64,000 nucleotides of DNA from Eubacteriaceae bacterium ES3 (GCA_030586155.1 CP130741.1:2536680-2600679); one strand, 5' to 3'. Shown: positions 44,218 through 53,546, counted from the first letter of the stretch. Notes: generated by a model from the letters alone, not told the origin. Made by a program: numbers and translations.

Positions 44218-45060
44218 TTAAAATCTGATCAATTTAAGATCAAATGTTTTAATTGCCTCAGCTGCAACATCGGTAATAATCGCATTAGATGGCACTCGGA
44301 TGACTGAAGCTTCACGCGCTTTCAAAATATCAGTTCGTGAAATAACTTTTTTATCCAAAGTTATCTCCTGCTTGACACCCGCAATTACAGGTGCGCTGAC
44401 AGGATTCTTAACTTCTGCAATTTCATTTTGTACCGAACCAGCCTGGCCTTCTGTAATTGTAGTCTTAGTGCAGGCAGCGTATAAATCTTTCGCATCAACA
44501 AGCGTCATCCCAAATTCAGTTAATGTGTCCATATTAGAGACCAGCATTTTTTTATAACCAGCTGTTGATTTTCCCATACCCGCTTTAATTCTCACAGAAT
44601 TATCAGGATCACAGGCATCTTTGGCGGCCACTACTGGGACGCCTGCCATAAATCCATGATTAAGCAGCGATAATAATACCGTATCTGTTATTCCGTTTGC
44701 AAATTTAGCGGCGGTATTGATGGTCATTGTTGCAACAATCATCATATCAACATCATTGTATAAAGCTTTCTGACTTTCGATGTTTCCACTGTGATAAATG
44801 GTATCCAGATTCAGTTCTTTTTTAATCGCTTCAGGATCCTGAACCTTCATTCCATCATCTGAAAGAACAACTTTTAATTGCCAACCTTCTTTTTGTAATT
44901 TCGACAGTGAGTCCATCGATTCCTTAAAACCAATTGTTGCTCCGGTAAACATCACTAACGCTATTTGGGGCTTTGCATTAATTCTTCTGATTACTTCTTC
45001 AACAACCTTCTGAACTAAAAGGTCCATCAGGCTACCTTGAAGTAGTTCATTCATGTCCAT
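44218..45060 (-). CDS. Flavoprotein-fold protein of the pdu locus (Dfp/LanD-like)
   Basis: 280 residues. An N-terminal helix (ELLQGSLMDLLVQKVVEEVIRRI) looks like an encapsulation peptide. Residues ~35-165 have a flavin-binding Rossmann-type fold as in phosphopantothenoylcysteine decarboxylases: IALVMFTGATIGFKESM and DMMIVATMTINTAAKFANGI. The tail (VIRVPSNAIITDVAAEAIKT) carries a motif seen in other compartment proteins. It occupies the position that PduM has in other pdu operons (between eutJ and pduN) but does not look like enteric PduM. Flavin binding is probable; the substrate is unknown. It could support B12 reduction or FMN supply to PduS. Confidence 0.75.
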   Translation of the reverse strand: MDMNELLQGSLMDLLVQKVVEEVIRRINAKPQIALVMFTGATIGFKESMDSLSKLQKEGWQLKVVLSDDGMKVQDPEAIKKELNLDTIYHSGNIESQKALYNDVDMMIVATMTINTAAKFANGITDTVLLSLLNHGFMAGVPVVAAKDACDPDNSVRIKAGMGKSTAGYKKMLVSNMDTLTEFGMTLVDAKDLYAACTKTTITEGQAGSVQNEIAEVKNPVSAPVIAGVKQEITLDKKVISRTDILKAREASVIRVPSNAIITDVAAEAIKTFDLKLIRF

Positions 45061-45078
45061 TTCTAATCACCACATTCC

Positions 45079-45903
45079 TTACCCTTGACAATTAAAGGCT
45101 ATCCCTAAGGGTGTTACCAATAACGGTTCGACTGGTTTTATGGTTTTAATACCGGTTTCTGCTTCAAATATTTTTTCAAAATCATCAAAGAGGCAAGCCC
45201 CGCCAACCACATATATTACATCCACATCATAACCTGTTAAAAATCGATTGACAATGGATGCCATTTTCTGCACAACCGGTTTGATAATTGGAAACACTTT
45301 CTTTTGTGATTCATTTTTCTTATATGCTTCCGCTTCTTCAAAGCTGATATGATGAAAACCTGCCAGCACAAGGCTCATATGAGTACCTCCAGTTGCTTCA
45401 TCGGCAGTAAATACAACTTCTCCATCTTTAATGACACTGATTCCTGTAGTTCCACCACCAACATCTACAACAGCTCCTTCGGTTATCCCAAGGACAGTTG
45501 CTGCTGCAGTCGGTTCATCAACCACATTAGTAACAATAAAATCAGCTGAATCAACGACATTCGAAATAATTTTTGTATTACCTTCGAGAATTCCCGGCGG
45601 TATAGCAGTCGCTGCATTGGCGTTAGTTAGGTCAACACCAAGGATAGCTTCAACTTCACCTTTTAGTTTTCTCACGATTTGGCTTGCACCGAGATAATCA
45701 ACTACAATCCCGTCACGTACCACTGATGCACCTTGCGTAGCTCCAGCTATGGGTCGATTGTTTTCATCCACAACAGCTACAACTATATTGGCAGTTCCCA
45801 AATCCACACCGACTTTTAACTTGCCAGTGTAAGGGTTTGCCTTTTTCTCGCGTATCAGTTCGGCTAGTTCAAGTATTGCGTCATTTCCAGATTTCCAATC
45901 CAT
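45079..45903 (-). CDS. eutJ: EutJ, Hsp70-like microcompartment protein
   Basis: 274 residues with an actin/Hsp70-like ATPase fold: phosphate 1 VGVDLGTANIVVAVVDENN, phosphate 2 AVVDVGGGTTGISVIKDG, and the adenosine motif IYVVGGACLFDDFEKIF. Thought to assist assembly or enzyme reactivation in ethanolamine and propanediol compartments. Follows pduL by 4 bases. This gene is found in Firmicute pdu operons and not in Salmonella's, which supports the Firmicute assignment. Confidence 0.9.
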   Translation of the reverse strand: MDWKSGNDAILELAELIREKKANPYTGKLKVGVDLGTANIVVAVVDENNRPIAGATQGASVVRDGIVVDYLGASQIVRKLKGEVEAILGVDLTNANAATAIPPGILEGNTKIISNVVDSADFIVTNVVDEPTAAATVLGITEGAVVDVGGGTTGISVIKDGEVVFTADEATGGTHMSLVLAGFHHISFEEAEAYKKNESQKKVFPIIKPVVQKMASIVNRFLTGYDVDVIYVVGGACLFDDFEKIFEAETGIKTIKPVEPLLVTPLGIAFNCQG

Positions 45904-45907
45904 TTAA

Positions 45908-46561
45908 TCACCTGTTAGGTATAATTTTTAAATAATCGTTGTTCGAAAGTCCTGCTGCATTGGCTTCATCGGTATCCAGATGCATCTCTAAATCAAATTT
46001 ATCCGAAACTCTAGCCAGTACATTGCAGAAAATTGTTTTTCGAACGCCTTCAGTTTCGACACAGACAAAGTCTTTGTCATTTATTCCCAAAGCTTCAGCT
46101 ACTTCTGGCGGCATATGAATATGTCGCAAAGCAATCATCACACCGCGTTCCAGTGTTACTGATCCTTTAGGTCCTTCGAGGGTTATTCCCGGTGTTCCTT
46201 CCAGTTTACCAGACTCTGAAACAGGCGCATTGATACCTAAAGTTCTGGCATCAGTAAGCGAAATTTCAACCTGACTTTCCGGTCGTGCCGGTCCTAAAAC
46301 TCTGACTTTTCCAAAGCTGCCTTTAGGTCCGATAACTTTTACACATTCAGCACAAGCATATTGCCCTGGCTGTTTTAAGTCTTTAATATTTGTCAGTTCG
46401 TGCCCTTCTCCGAAAAGTGTTTCAATGTCTTCTTTTGATAAATGAATATGCTTATTCGAGATACCAAGAACAACACGATTGGGAGTATTTTCGGCCTCAA
46501 TCAGTCTTTTGACTGTATTGATTACGATCTGTTCAATTACTTGTTTTTCTTCTGCATTCAT
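45908..46561 (-). CDS. pduL: Phosphate propanoyltransferase PduL
   Basis: Turns propionyl-CoA into propionyl phosphate, recycling CoA in the compartment. 217 residues; the N-terminal ~20 (EKQVIEQIVINTVKRLIEA) are an encapsulation helix, then two barrel domains with zinc-binding His residues in GISNKHIHLS and ALRHIHMPPEVAEALG and the GPARPESQVEIS segment. AAGGTG precedes the ATG. No propionate kinase gene (pduW) is in the operon, so ATP must be made by a kinase encoded elsewhere. Confidence 0.95.
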   Translation of the reverse strand: MNAEEKQVIEQIVINTVKRLIEAENTPNRVVLGISNKHIHLSKEDIETLFGEGHELTNIKDLKQPGQYACAECVKVIGPKGSFGKVRVLGPARPESQVEISLTDARTLGINAPVSESGKLEGTPGITLEGPKGSVTLERGVMIALRHIHMPPEVAEALGINDKDFVCVETEGVRKTIFCNVLARVSDKFDLEMHLDTDEANAAGLSNNDYLKIIPNR

Positions 46562-46591
46562 GGTTTACACCTTTTCTACAAGGAATATTCC

Positions 46592-46954
46592 TTATTCTTC
46601 AGTTGATTCGGTTGTTTCCTCTTCAACACTCTCGTCATTTTTCTTTTCTACTGCTGGTGTATAACCAACAGTTTCTTTGTTGTAAATCAGCTTATCAATG
46701 CCTTGCGCGGGTCTTGGTATTACTTTGACACTAAAAACACCACGTCCGTTAGCACAGGCTGCTGCCGCCGCTTCACAGGCAGCCTTCACTGCACCTACAT
46801 CACCGGCTACCTTGATGGTTGACATCCCATCACCTTTACATGGTTCGTACCCTATAAGGGTGACATTTGCTGACTTAACCGCCGCATCGGCTGCTTCCAC
46901 AGCTGTGGCCAACCCGATAGCTTCAATCAGGCCAATGGCCTCTCCTCTATTCAA
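46592..46954 (-). CDS. pduK: Microcompartment shell protein PduK (BMC domain with C-terminal extension)
   Basis: 120 residues: one BMC domain (GEAIGLIEAIGLATAVEAAD to FSVKVIPRPAQGIDKL) followed by an acidic extension (KKNDESVEEETTESTEE) without the Cys motif of enteric PduK. Start is TTG at 46954, with GGAGGGG upstream. Between pduH and pduL. A minor hexameric shell protein; PduJ, which usually follows, is missing. Confidence 0.88.
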   Translation of the reverse strand: MNRGEAIGLIEAIGLATAVEAADAAVKSANVTLIGYEPCKGDGMSTIKVAGDVGAVKAACEAAAAACANGRGVFSVKVIPRPAQGIDKLIYNKETVGYTPAVEKKNDESVEEETTESTEE

Positions 46955-46966
46955 ATCAACCCCTCC

Positions 46967-47341
46967 TTACGACAGTTCAGTATTTGTTAATTCTTTAAAT
47001 GGCATGCGTTTAACAATTCTTGCTGCATTAGAACCTAAAGCTCTCAACGTTTCAACATCACTGTAAGATGGAACCCTAAAAAGCGGTTGATCTTCTTTTA
47101 ATTTAATAAAATGCAAGACTACTTCTTTTTCAGTAATTCCGATTCCCACACCCAGATGTGATAGTTCAGCACCTCGGTAAGCAAGCTCGATCGAGTCCAT
47201 CTCATCATTATTTTCAACTGAGAATAGCAGACCTTCTTCCTCAATGCCATGCAATACATGCTCAACGATACATTTAAGTGTTTCATTTTTTCCGTGTAAC
47301 ACCTTGATTTCAGGTTTGGGAGCATCGTAGTCTAATCGCAT
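46967..47341 (-). CDS. pduH: Diol dehydratase reactivase small subunit
   Basis: 124 residues from ATG 47341, one base after the pduG stop; a longer frame (to 47455) lies inside pduG and is not used. Typical start RLDYDAPKPEIKVLHGKN, then GIEEEGLLF and GVGIGITEKEVVLHF. With PduG it exchanges damaged cobalamin in the dehydratase. The fold resembles the dehydratase beta subunit. Confidence 0.92.
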   Translation of the reverse strand: MRLDYDAPKPEIKVLHGKNETLKCIVEHVLHGIEEEGLLFSVENNDEMDSIELAYRGAELSHLGVGIGITEKEVVLHFIKLKEDQPLFRVPSYSDVETLRALGSNAARIVKRMPFKELTNTELS

Positions 47342-47342
47342 A

Positions 47343-49157
47343 TTATTCACCTTCGCCGTACGCCAGTACGAGTCCGGTTGCAACTGCGTTACGTGGACCT
47401 TCTTCCCCTCTGATATTTGCCCGTCCGGCAACGATGCTATATTTAGAAAGTGCATCTGTTACCAGCTGCGGAATTTCAAAATCTAGCGCTGAACCGCCAA
47501 CGAGTGTTACAAACTCCATATCCCGAACGTTCCCGGTAGGACTTACTCGTTCTAATGACCGAATAGCATTGACCACAAAAACCTTTGATTTTGCATCACG
47601 TCGTATCTGTCTGATTCTTTCCATTGAATGATTTCCTGGGATTGGAACCATCCCCATTGGAGTCAGAATAACAACACGGGCAAATGTTCGAGGGTCAAGC
47701 GGTTTATCATAAAACTGTACTGTACCATCTTCATGTCTGATATGGAACAAACTTTCAACTTTAGCCAGTGGATACTTTTTAATATCCTCCGCCATTGCTA
47801 AATCTTCAAAACCAAGTTCTGATGCAATCAGCAGTGTTACCATATTGCCGGCACCAGCTAAATGAATTGATTTAATTTCGTTGGAACGATTGATAATGGC
47901 TGCATCTGTCGATCCGGCACCCATATCAATAATTGCCATCGGTTTATTGCTGCCTGGGGTAGTAAGGGCACCGCGGATTGCCATATCAGCTTCCACACCA
48001 CCAACTTCAACTTTTACACCCAGTTCTTTTTCAAGCTCCTCGGCAATCATGTTCATCTGCAGTTTATCGGCTTTTACCATGGCTGCAATCCCAACAGCAT
48101 TTTCCATTGAGAATTCTTCCGCAACCCCGCCTTTTACAGTCTGCGGAACAAAAGTATCAACCGCCAGTAAATCTTGAATTTTGATGGCAGCAGGCAACTG
48201 ATCAGTCAGATTTGACATAACCTGTCGCACTTTTTCGAGCATTCCACCAGCATTTGTTCCTGCTTCGCCTTTAATATCTAAAACAGGAGCCACTGATCGA
48301 ATAGCCTCCATGATCTTATCTGCCCCTTCATCAACATTTACCTGAGCTTTTTTATTTTCACCCTGAATAATGATCTGACCCGCAGGGATTTTACGTTCTT
48401 TTACATCACCAGCAGGTGTTTTGATTACAACTGCTGAGCGATTTCCAATTAACGCACGTGAAACAGGGACTACCTGCTTCGTTTCATCCGAACTTAATTC
48501 AAATACTGTCGCAATACCATAGGGATTGGACAGCTGTTCGACTACAGATCCAGGTGCTGCTACCTCAATGGCTGCGCGCATATTCAATGGGACTTTTTCG
48601 ATTAATGAAACCTCATCAACGATAGGGATTTTTTTCTCTAAACGGTTATTAATTAAAACGCCATCATCACGCTGGACAATGGCACCATTTACATATATAC
48701 CGCTTTTAACGGCATTGTTAATAATGCTGGACGAACTATCAAAATCCACCTCTCGGGGTATTATGACGATAACCGCCGACCCTTTTTCACAATTATTAAC
48801 TTCCCTTATGTCTACGGTGACCCCCACACCGATCCCCAATCCCCCTGGTGTAGAGGGATTGTGACCGATCATGGTGGACTCCGTAATGATTGTTTCAGTA
48901 ATAGTTTCCATTGCTACATCCCCGATAACGGGTGCAGCCTCGTTGATTCTTATAAGATCAACGTTTTCGACAGTAAGATCAACTTTTTCCAGGGCTTGTT
49001 TTAGAGAAGCAAATACTCCATGAATATTCTGTCGCGTTCCTTTCATCCCAGTGGTATCAACAATCCCACTGGAAAGGAAGTCCATTTTTCCGTCAACATA
49101 TCGGGCAAGTGCAGTTTCTGTACTTGCATTTCCAATATCAATACCTGCTAAAATCAT
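47343..49157 (-). CDS. pduG: Diol dehydratase reactivase large subunit
   Basis: 604 residues, ATP-dependent chaperone-like reactivase. ATG 49157 has GGAGG 8 bases upstream; a TTG at 49172 overlaps that site. Actin-like motifs: ILAGIDIGNASTETALARY, MAIIDMGAGSTDAAIINRS and EFVTLVGGSALDFEIPQL. Follows pduE and precedes pduH as in all pdu operons. Confidence 0.95.
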   Translation of the reverse strand: MILAGIDIGNASTETALARYVDGKMDFLSSGIVDTTGMKGTRQNIHGVFASLKQALEKVDLTVENVDLIRINEAAPVIGDVAMETITETIITESTMIGHNPSTPGGLGIGVGVTVDIREVNNCEKGSAVIVIIPREVDFDSSSSIINNAVKSGIYVNGAIVQRDDGVLINNRLEKKIPIVDEVSLIEKVPLNMRAAIEVAAPGSVVEQLSNPYGIATVFELSSDETKQVVPVSRALIGNRSAVVIKTPAGDVKERKIPAGQIIIQGENKKAQVNVDEGADKIMEAIRSVAPVLDIKGEAGTNAGGMLEKVRQVMSNLTDQLPAAIKIQDLLAVDTFVPQTVKGGVAEEFSMENAVGIAAMVKADKLQMNMIAEELEKELGVKVEVGGVEADMAIRGALTTPGSNKPMAIIDMGAGSTDAAIINRSNEIKSIHLAGAGNMVTLLIASELGFEDLAMAEDIKKYPLAKVESLFHIRHEDGTVQFYDKPLDPRTFARVVILTPMGMVPIPGNHSMERIRQIRRDAKSKVFVVNAIRSLERVSPTGNVRDMEFVTLVGGSALDFEIPQLVTDALSKYSIVAGRANIRGEEGPRNAVATGLVLAYGEGE

Positions 49158-49211
49158 ATTCGAGTCCTCCAAACAAATTTCCCAAAAGCGCCACTTCTAT
49201 CTAAAAACTAC

Positions 49212-49712
49212 TTAGATAAATTCTTTAGATCGCTTTCTAGCATAGTACACATCAGCTGCTTCAGCTACTAGAGAAGCAGAAATCGGTGCATTATATTTGT
49301 TCTTTAATTCATCAGCAATGGCAACCAGTTCTTCTTTAGTAGATTTGTATGGTCGCAGTGCGTTGTAGATTTCAAGAAGACGTTCATCAGAAACTGCGAT
49401 TAACTCAGCAGCTCTTCTTAAGTTAAGAGCAAAAGCGCCTCGTTTTACAGATTCAGCTACCTGAGCCTGCAGTTCCAGAGTTTCTGGACGGATTCTTAAA
49501 TCTTCTGGTTTTAATTCTCCAGCTAACAATTTATCTAGAGTTAATTCTGTTAATGCTTTTCCTGTAGCTGATTTGATCAGTTCAGGTTTTTTATCGCCGA
49601 TTGGATAATCAGCACATGTAACAGTTCCAGTTGCTGCTGCAGGAGCTGCAGCTGTACCCATAGAACTCATTACCTGTTTTACGATCTGTTCTAACATTTG
49701 TTCTTGTGTCAT
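49212..49712 (-). CDS. pduE: Propanediol dehydratase small subunit
   Basis: 166 residues from ATG 49712 (GGAGGTG upstream; a GTG at 49727 lies in the binding site). N-terminal helix (EQMLEQIVKQVMSSMG) and Ala-rich linker typical of encapsulated dehydratase subunits, then LTLDKLLAGELKPEDLRI and the C-terminal YYARKRSKEFI. Part of the (alpha-beta-gamma)2 enzyme. Confidence 0.95.
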   Translation of the reverse strand: MTQEQMLEQIVKQVMSSMGTAAAPAAATGTVTCADYPIGDKKPELIKSATGKALTELTLDKLLAGELKPEDLRIRPETLELQAQVAESVKRGAFALNLRRAAELIAVSDERLLEIYNALRPYKSTKEELVAIADELKNKYNAPISASLVAEAADVYYARKRSKEFI

Positions 49713-49727
49713 TCTGGTCACCTCCAC

Positions 49728-50375
49728 TTATACAAACGAAACTTGTTGTTCAACGGCTTTTTTACCATTTACAACATGTTCTGTTTCTTTAATATGTAAC
49801 AGAGCTGCTTTAGCCTGGAAAGCAGGTCGTGCCATCTGATCATTTCTTACTGGCACTGGCGCTGGGCTTTCACCTTTAGCGTATTTAGCAGCATTTTTCC
49901 CGATAGCTCGATATGTTTCTAAATCGATCAATGGAGCCTGTGAGAAAAGTTCAAGGTTACTTAACTGTGGAAGGTCTTTCTGATGAATCAGAGAAGTTCC
50001 TTTTGACTGTAGACCAATACCGATTCCAGAACCGCTTAATTTTGCAGCAGTATGTCCGCAAACAGCAACGTCAGAAGATCTGTATACTTTAATTACACGA
50101 GCTTTCAGGCCTTCTTCTTCGATACCAGCGATAATTTCTTTTAAGATTTTATCGTGAGGAACATCGATGATGTTAACATTCTGGAATTCAGCAAAAGCAG
50201 GAGCCAGACCGATAACTACTTCATCACTGGCAACACCCTGAGTTGCATCTCCAACTGGAGTCAGTTTAACTGCACCAGCAGCGGCAGCGGCAGGAGCGGC
50301 AGCAGGAGCTGCACCAGTCATTTCTTTTAAAACATCTTCGATAATGCTTTTTAACATTTGTTCATTAATAGCCAT
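49728..50375 (-). CDS. pduD: Propanediol dehydratase medium subunit
   Basis: 215 residues. N-terminal encapsulation helix ([17 protein letters not shown]) and an Ala/Pro linker, then the beta-subunit fold that helps bind coenzyme B12 ([52 protein letters not shown]). GGGG and AAGG precede the ATG. Between pduC and pduE. Confidence 0.95.
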   Translation of the reverse strand: MAINEQMLKSIIEDVLKEMTGAAPAAAPAAAAAGAVKLTPVGDATQGVASDEVVIGLAPAFAEFQNVNIIDVPHDKILKEIIAGIEEEGLKARVIKVYRSSDVAVCGHTAAKLSGSGIGIGLQSKGTSLIHQKDLPQLSNLELFSQAPLIDLETYRAIGKNAAKYAKGESPAPVPVRNDQMARPAFQAKAALLHIKETEHVVNGKKAVEQQVSFV

Positions 50376-50393
50376 ATCTATACACCCCTTTCC

Positions 50394-52055
50394 TTAAATG
50401 CTTTCTGGGTCAACAGCCCATGGAATATCCTGAATCTGAGCCCATCTTTCGTCACTGATCTGATATCCTGTGCAAACACCTGTGTAGTTATTAGGGTAGT
50501 TTACAGCTGAGATACATTCGAATTCAGGACTTAATTTAGAAGCGGTGTGCAGGTAGTCTCCAGCAACTTTCTGTAACTGAATTTTGAAGATTGAATCAGC
50601 TACATCTTTCATGCCGCCCTTATCTAAAGCTTTAATAAAGTCAACAGCTGTTACACCACGAGCCAGCAGTTCTTCTGCTGCTTTAAGGTCAGCTACAACG
50701 TCACGGTCAGGCATATCCTGAGATCCGTTTGCATATGTAGCAGCTTCAACTTCTGCATCACTGATTTCTGGCAGTCCCAGTTCTCTGAAGATAACCTGCA
50801 TTGCACGAGCACCTTTAGCACGAGCAGCAACAAGTTGTTCTTCAGTAATTGGCTGCAGACCAGCATCAATTTTAAGGTCACGCTGGATTACATTCCAGTC
50901 ATCATAGTCTTCTGCATCCCAGTTGGATCCAGCAAACATATTATCGTAGTTAGGTGTAGAAGAGTATCCAGAACAGATATAGTCAGTTCCTGGTACCATC
51001 TGCATCAGTGAACGAGCAACTCGTCGAAGATCTGAGTGTGTAAATGTCTGGTCATTTGAAGACGCACATTCAAGGTCAAGACAAGCAGCTAATAAGTTTT
51101 CTGCTAATACTTCTCGGATACCGCCTGGTACACCAGCTGGCACACCGATACAAGATACAGAACCATTCTGGCTACCCTGTACACCGGCTCCTTTAGTGAT
51201 GTATAAGCATCGAGCTTCCAGGTAAAGCATTGATTTACCTTCAGCGTATCCCATCTGTACTTCTGAACCAGAACCAGATGTGAATCGCATTTTCAGGCCT
51301 CGAGAAGCGTAGCTTGAAGCCAAGAAAGCTTTTGAGTAAGGAGTATCATCACCATCCATGAAAACTGGTTCTGTACCGTATACAGAAATAGTTTCAGCAT
51401 ATGCAGTGTAACCTCTCATACCAAGATCAAGTTCTGTTGCTTCTTCAACAGCACATTGTGTCAAGATACCAGGACGGCCAGCGTTAGCACCAACCATGAT
51501 AGCCAGAGCGTTGAAAGGAGCGTATCGAGCGATACCAACAGTAGTTTCCTGTTCGTCGAATCCTCGAATAGCAGCTTCAGCAGCATCAGCAGCGATCTGA
51601 GTCATGTTATCTTTAACGTTTGTTACGTGACACTGGTTTGAAGGCATCAAACGAGCACGCATTTTGTTCTGAGCCATCATCATTTCAAGTACTGTCATTT
51701 TGTTAAGTACGTCTGTGATTTTAGCTGGTGTGATAGAAGTTGTAATATCAACAACTACGTCACGAGGTACATTTATATCAACAAGCATGTTGGCAATTTC
51801 TAAAGAGTCCATTGCCATATACTCTTGAGCTTTTTCTAAACGAATTGCATAGTTAGCGATGAATGTATCAAGCATATCGAAATCAGCTCGTTTTTTACCA
51901 TCTAACTCTACAACACAACCATTTTCAACAACCAGGCTTGGAGTAGGATCTCCAGGGTTGTTCATGGCGATCAAACCTACTTCTGGCCATTCTTTTACGA
52001 ACCCGTCTTTTTTAACTGGACGAGCTGCTAGTGCTTCAAATCTTTTAGACTTCAT
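50394..52055 (-). CDS. pduC: Coenzyme B12-dependent propanediol (diol) dehydratase large subunit
   Basis: Converts 1,2-propanediol to propionaldehyde by a radical mechanism. From ATG 52055 (AAAGGAGG upstream) it starts MKSKRFEALAARPVKKDGF as in known PduC proteins; two ATGs 6-9 bases earlier lie closer to the binding site. 553 residues, near the family's 554. Segments of the TIM barrel: SNQCHVTNVKDN, GFDEQETTVGIARYAPFNA, FTSGSGSEVQMGYAEGKSM, CIGVPAGVPGGIREVLAEN and SSNDQTFTHSDLRR. Glycerol could also be a substrate. Confidence 0.97.
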   Translation of the reverse strand: MKSKRFEALAARPVKKDGFVKEWPEVGLIAMNNPGDPTPSLVVENGCVVELDGKKRADFDMLDTFIANYAIRLEKAQEYMAMDSLEIANMLVDINVPRDVVVDITTSITPAKITDVLNKMTVLEMMMAQNKMRARLMPSNQCHVTNVKDNMTQIAADAAEAAIRGFDEQETTVGIARYAPFNALAIMVGANAGRPGILTQCAVEEATELDLGMRGYTAYAETISVYGTEPVFMDGDDTPYSKAFLASSYASRGLKMRFTSGSGSEVQMGYAEGKSMLYLEARCLYITKGAGVQGSQNGSVSCIGVPAGVPGGIREVLAENLLAACLDLECASSNDQTFTHSDLRRVARSLMQMVPGTDYICSGYSSTPNYDNMFAGSNWDAEDYDDWNVIQRDLKIDAGLQPITEEQLVAARAKGARAMQVIFRELGLPEISDAEVEAATYANGSQDMPDRDVVADLKAAEELLARGVTAVDFIKALDKGGMKDVADSIFKIQLQKVAGDYLHTASKLSPEFECISAVNYPNNYTGVCTGYQISDERWAQIQDIPWAVDPESI

Positions 52056-52101
52056 AGTCATCATTCCTCCTTTAATTTTGGAAAACTTTTATAACAGCTG
52101 C

Positions 52102-52887
52102 TTAGATGTAAGGAGTTGTTACAGGTGGGCAAGGACCGCCTAAAGCTTCTAAAGCTTGTTTTCCAACTTCACGAGCAGCGTATACAGCCTGACGAACAGC
52201 ACCAGCATCGCCTGAGATGAAGATCATAGACTCATTCGAGTATTTTGTTCCACCATTATCAGGAGAAGCATAACCACAAAGTTCTACATTAGCAGCTTTT
52301 AAAGCAGCATCTGACATTAATACACCGATACCAGCAGGAGCGCCAACGATGATTCCGAAAGCTTTTCCGATAGGAGCGCCTAATACCATGTTGCAGGCGA
52401 AGCTTGCACGAGCGGTATACTGGAACTCTAAGTGTCCAGCAGCGTTAGCGTAAACATCTCCGAAAGTTCTGTCAAGGTCGTTTAATGCAACTTCAACAGC
52501 ACGTTTAGCATCAGATACATCTTCAGCACCAAAGATAATTAAAGAACCGTGACCAGCGCCACCTTCTGTATCTCGAGCAAATTCACAAGAAACCACTTCA
52601 CAGTTAGTAGCTTTTACAGCTTCATCTGCAGCGAATACCTGAGGGCCAGCACCAGTACGAGCTGAAAGAATACCGATAGATCGATATTTAGGATCGATTT
52701 TCATGGCTTCATGTAAAGTTTTGTCGACGTTTGCAATAACAAAACCGATTGTGTTACCAACAGCCGTTCCAACATATTCAGTTAAACCACAAACGCCTGT
52801 AGCAGCTGCTACTGTGCCTGTTTCTTCAACTTCACCCATTTTCTTCATCACTTCTTCCATCAATTTGTTCATTAAATCATCTTTCAT
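52102..52887 (-). CDS. pduB: Microcompartment shell protein PduB (tandem BMC trimer)
   Basis: 261 residues. N-terminal region (LMNKLMEEVMKKMGE) and two permuted BMC domains (IGFVIANVDKTLHEAM..., FACNMVLGAPIGKAFGIIVG...). Trimeric pseudo-hexamer proposed to have a gated pore. GGAGGTG precedes the ATG. Second gene of the operon. Confidence 0.95.
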   Translation of the reverse strand: MKDDLMNKLMEEVMKKMGEVEETGTVAAATGVCGLTEYVGTAVGNTIGFVIANVDKTLHEAMKIDPKYRSIGILSARTGAGPQVFAADEAVKATNCEVVSCEFARDTEGGAGHGSLIIFGAEDVSDAKRAVEVALNDLDRTFGDVYANAAGHLEFQYTARASFACNMVLGAPIGKAFGIIVGAPAGIGVLMSDAALKAANVELCGYASPDNGGTKYSNESMIFISGDAGAVRQAVYAAREVGKQALEALGGPCPPVTTPYI

Positions 52888-52913
52888 TAATTTACACCTC
52901 CGTAATTAAATTA

Positions 52914-53189
52914 TTATAGACTTGGTAAAATTTTCTCCACATCTGTGTGTGGTCTTGGGATCACATGTACTGAAACAACTTGTCCAACTTTGTCTGCAGC
53001 AGCAGCTCCTGCATCAACAGCAGCTTTTACAGCTCCGACATCACCACGAACCATTACGGTTACAAGTCCTGAACCGATTTTTTCATAGCCCATTAATGAT
53101 ACGTTTGCAGATTTAACCATTGCATCAGCGGCTTCAATAGAACCAACTAATCCTTTAGTTTCAATCATACCTAAAGCTTCGTTTGTCAT
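52914..53189 (-). CDS. pduA: Microcompartment shell protein PduA (BMC hexamer)
   Basis: 91 residues, one BMC domain: [20 protein letters not shown], the pore-lining [20 protein letters not shown] and [18 protein letters not shown]. Main facet protein with a pore for the diol. AAGGAGG precedes the ATG. First gene of the operon. No separate pduJ exists here, so this may be the only plain BMC-hexamer facet protein apart from PduK. Confidence 0.95.
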   Translation of the reverse strand: MTNEALGMIETKGLVGSIEAADAMVKSANVSLMGYEKIGSGLVTVMVRGDVGAVKAAVDAGAAAADKVGQVVSVHVIPRPHTDVEKILPSL

Positions 53190-53279
53190 AAGCTTTATCC
53201 TCCTTATTCAAGATTTGTTACTGAACTACCTATATTCTAATTCAAAGGCCATGGTAATTACTTGTGCTGTTCTTATAAA

Positions 53280-53324
53280 ATTATAGTACTTTTCTCGAAC
53301 ATTTTATGAAAACCTTTTTCATAA
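53280..53324 (-). promoter_or_regulatory. Predicted pdu promoter with palindromic activator site
   Basis: On the minus strand TATAAT (53285-53280) is a good -10 with no convincing -35 (best TTCATA at 19 bases). Where the -35 should be lies a perfect inverted repeat, TTATGAAAA and TTTTCATAA around 3 bases (53304-53324), centred about -40 from the likely start. This layout is typical of activator-dependent promoters, and the neighbouring AraC-type response regulator is the obvious candidate. The leader would be ~85 bases. Confidence 0.6.
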
Positions 53325-53496
53325 GCACCTATTTTTTTTTACCTGCAACAATAGCTGTAAAATTTCAACTAATATATGCACTTTGTTCACCATCCGAATG
53401 GTATCTCCCTGTAAACTTCTCTTTTCTGACCTATTTATGTAATAAACAGAAAATTTGACCTTTTACTTTTTCTCAAATTTTTGCCAAAAAAAATCA

Positions 53497-53546
53497 AAAG
53501 GCAGTCATCAGAATTCAGGTTGTCTGTGATTCTGATGGCTGCCTTA
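53497..53546 (-). terminator. Terminator of the PocR two-component operon
   Basis: A ~17-bp stem (AAGGCAG..CATCAGAAT with ATTCTGATG..CTGCCTT, one G-T pair) and a 14-base loop, followed on the minus strand by TTGATTTTTTTT, 19 bases after the response regulator stop. It separates the regulators from the pdu promoter, so pdu is transcribed independently. Confidence 0.85.

Noticed and set aside
53304-53324. Carbon catabolite cre site at the pdu promoter
   Set aside because: The palindrome has a 3-base centre and lacks the CG core of cre boxes, so an activator site fits better.
53190-53497. Cobalamin riboswitch in the pdu leader
   Set aside because: The leader is too short and no B12-box-like sequence was seen.
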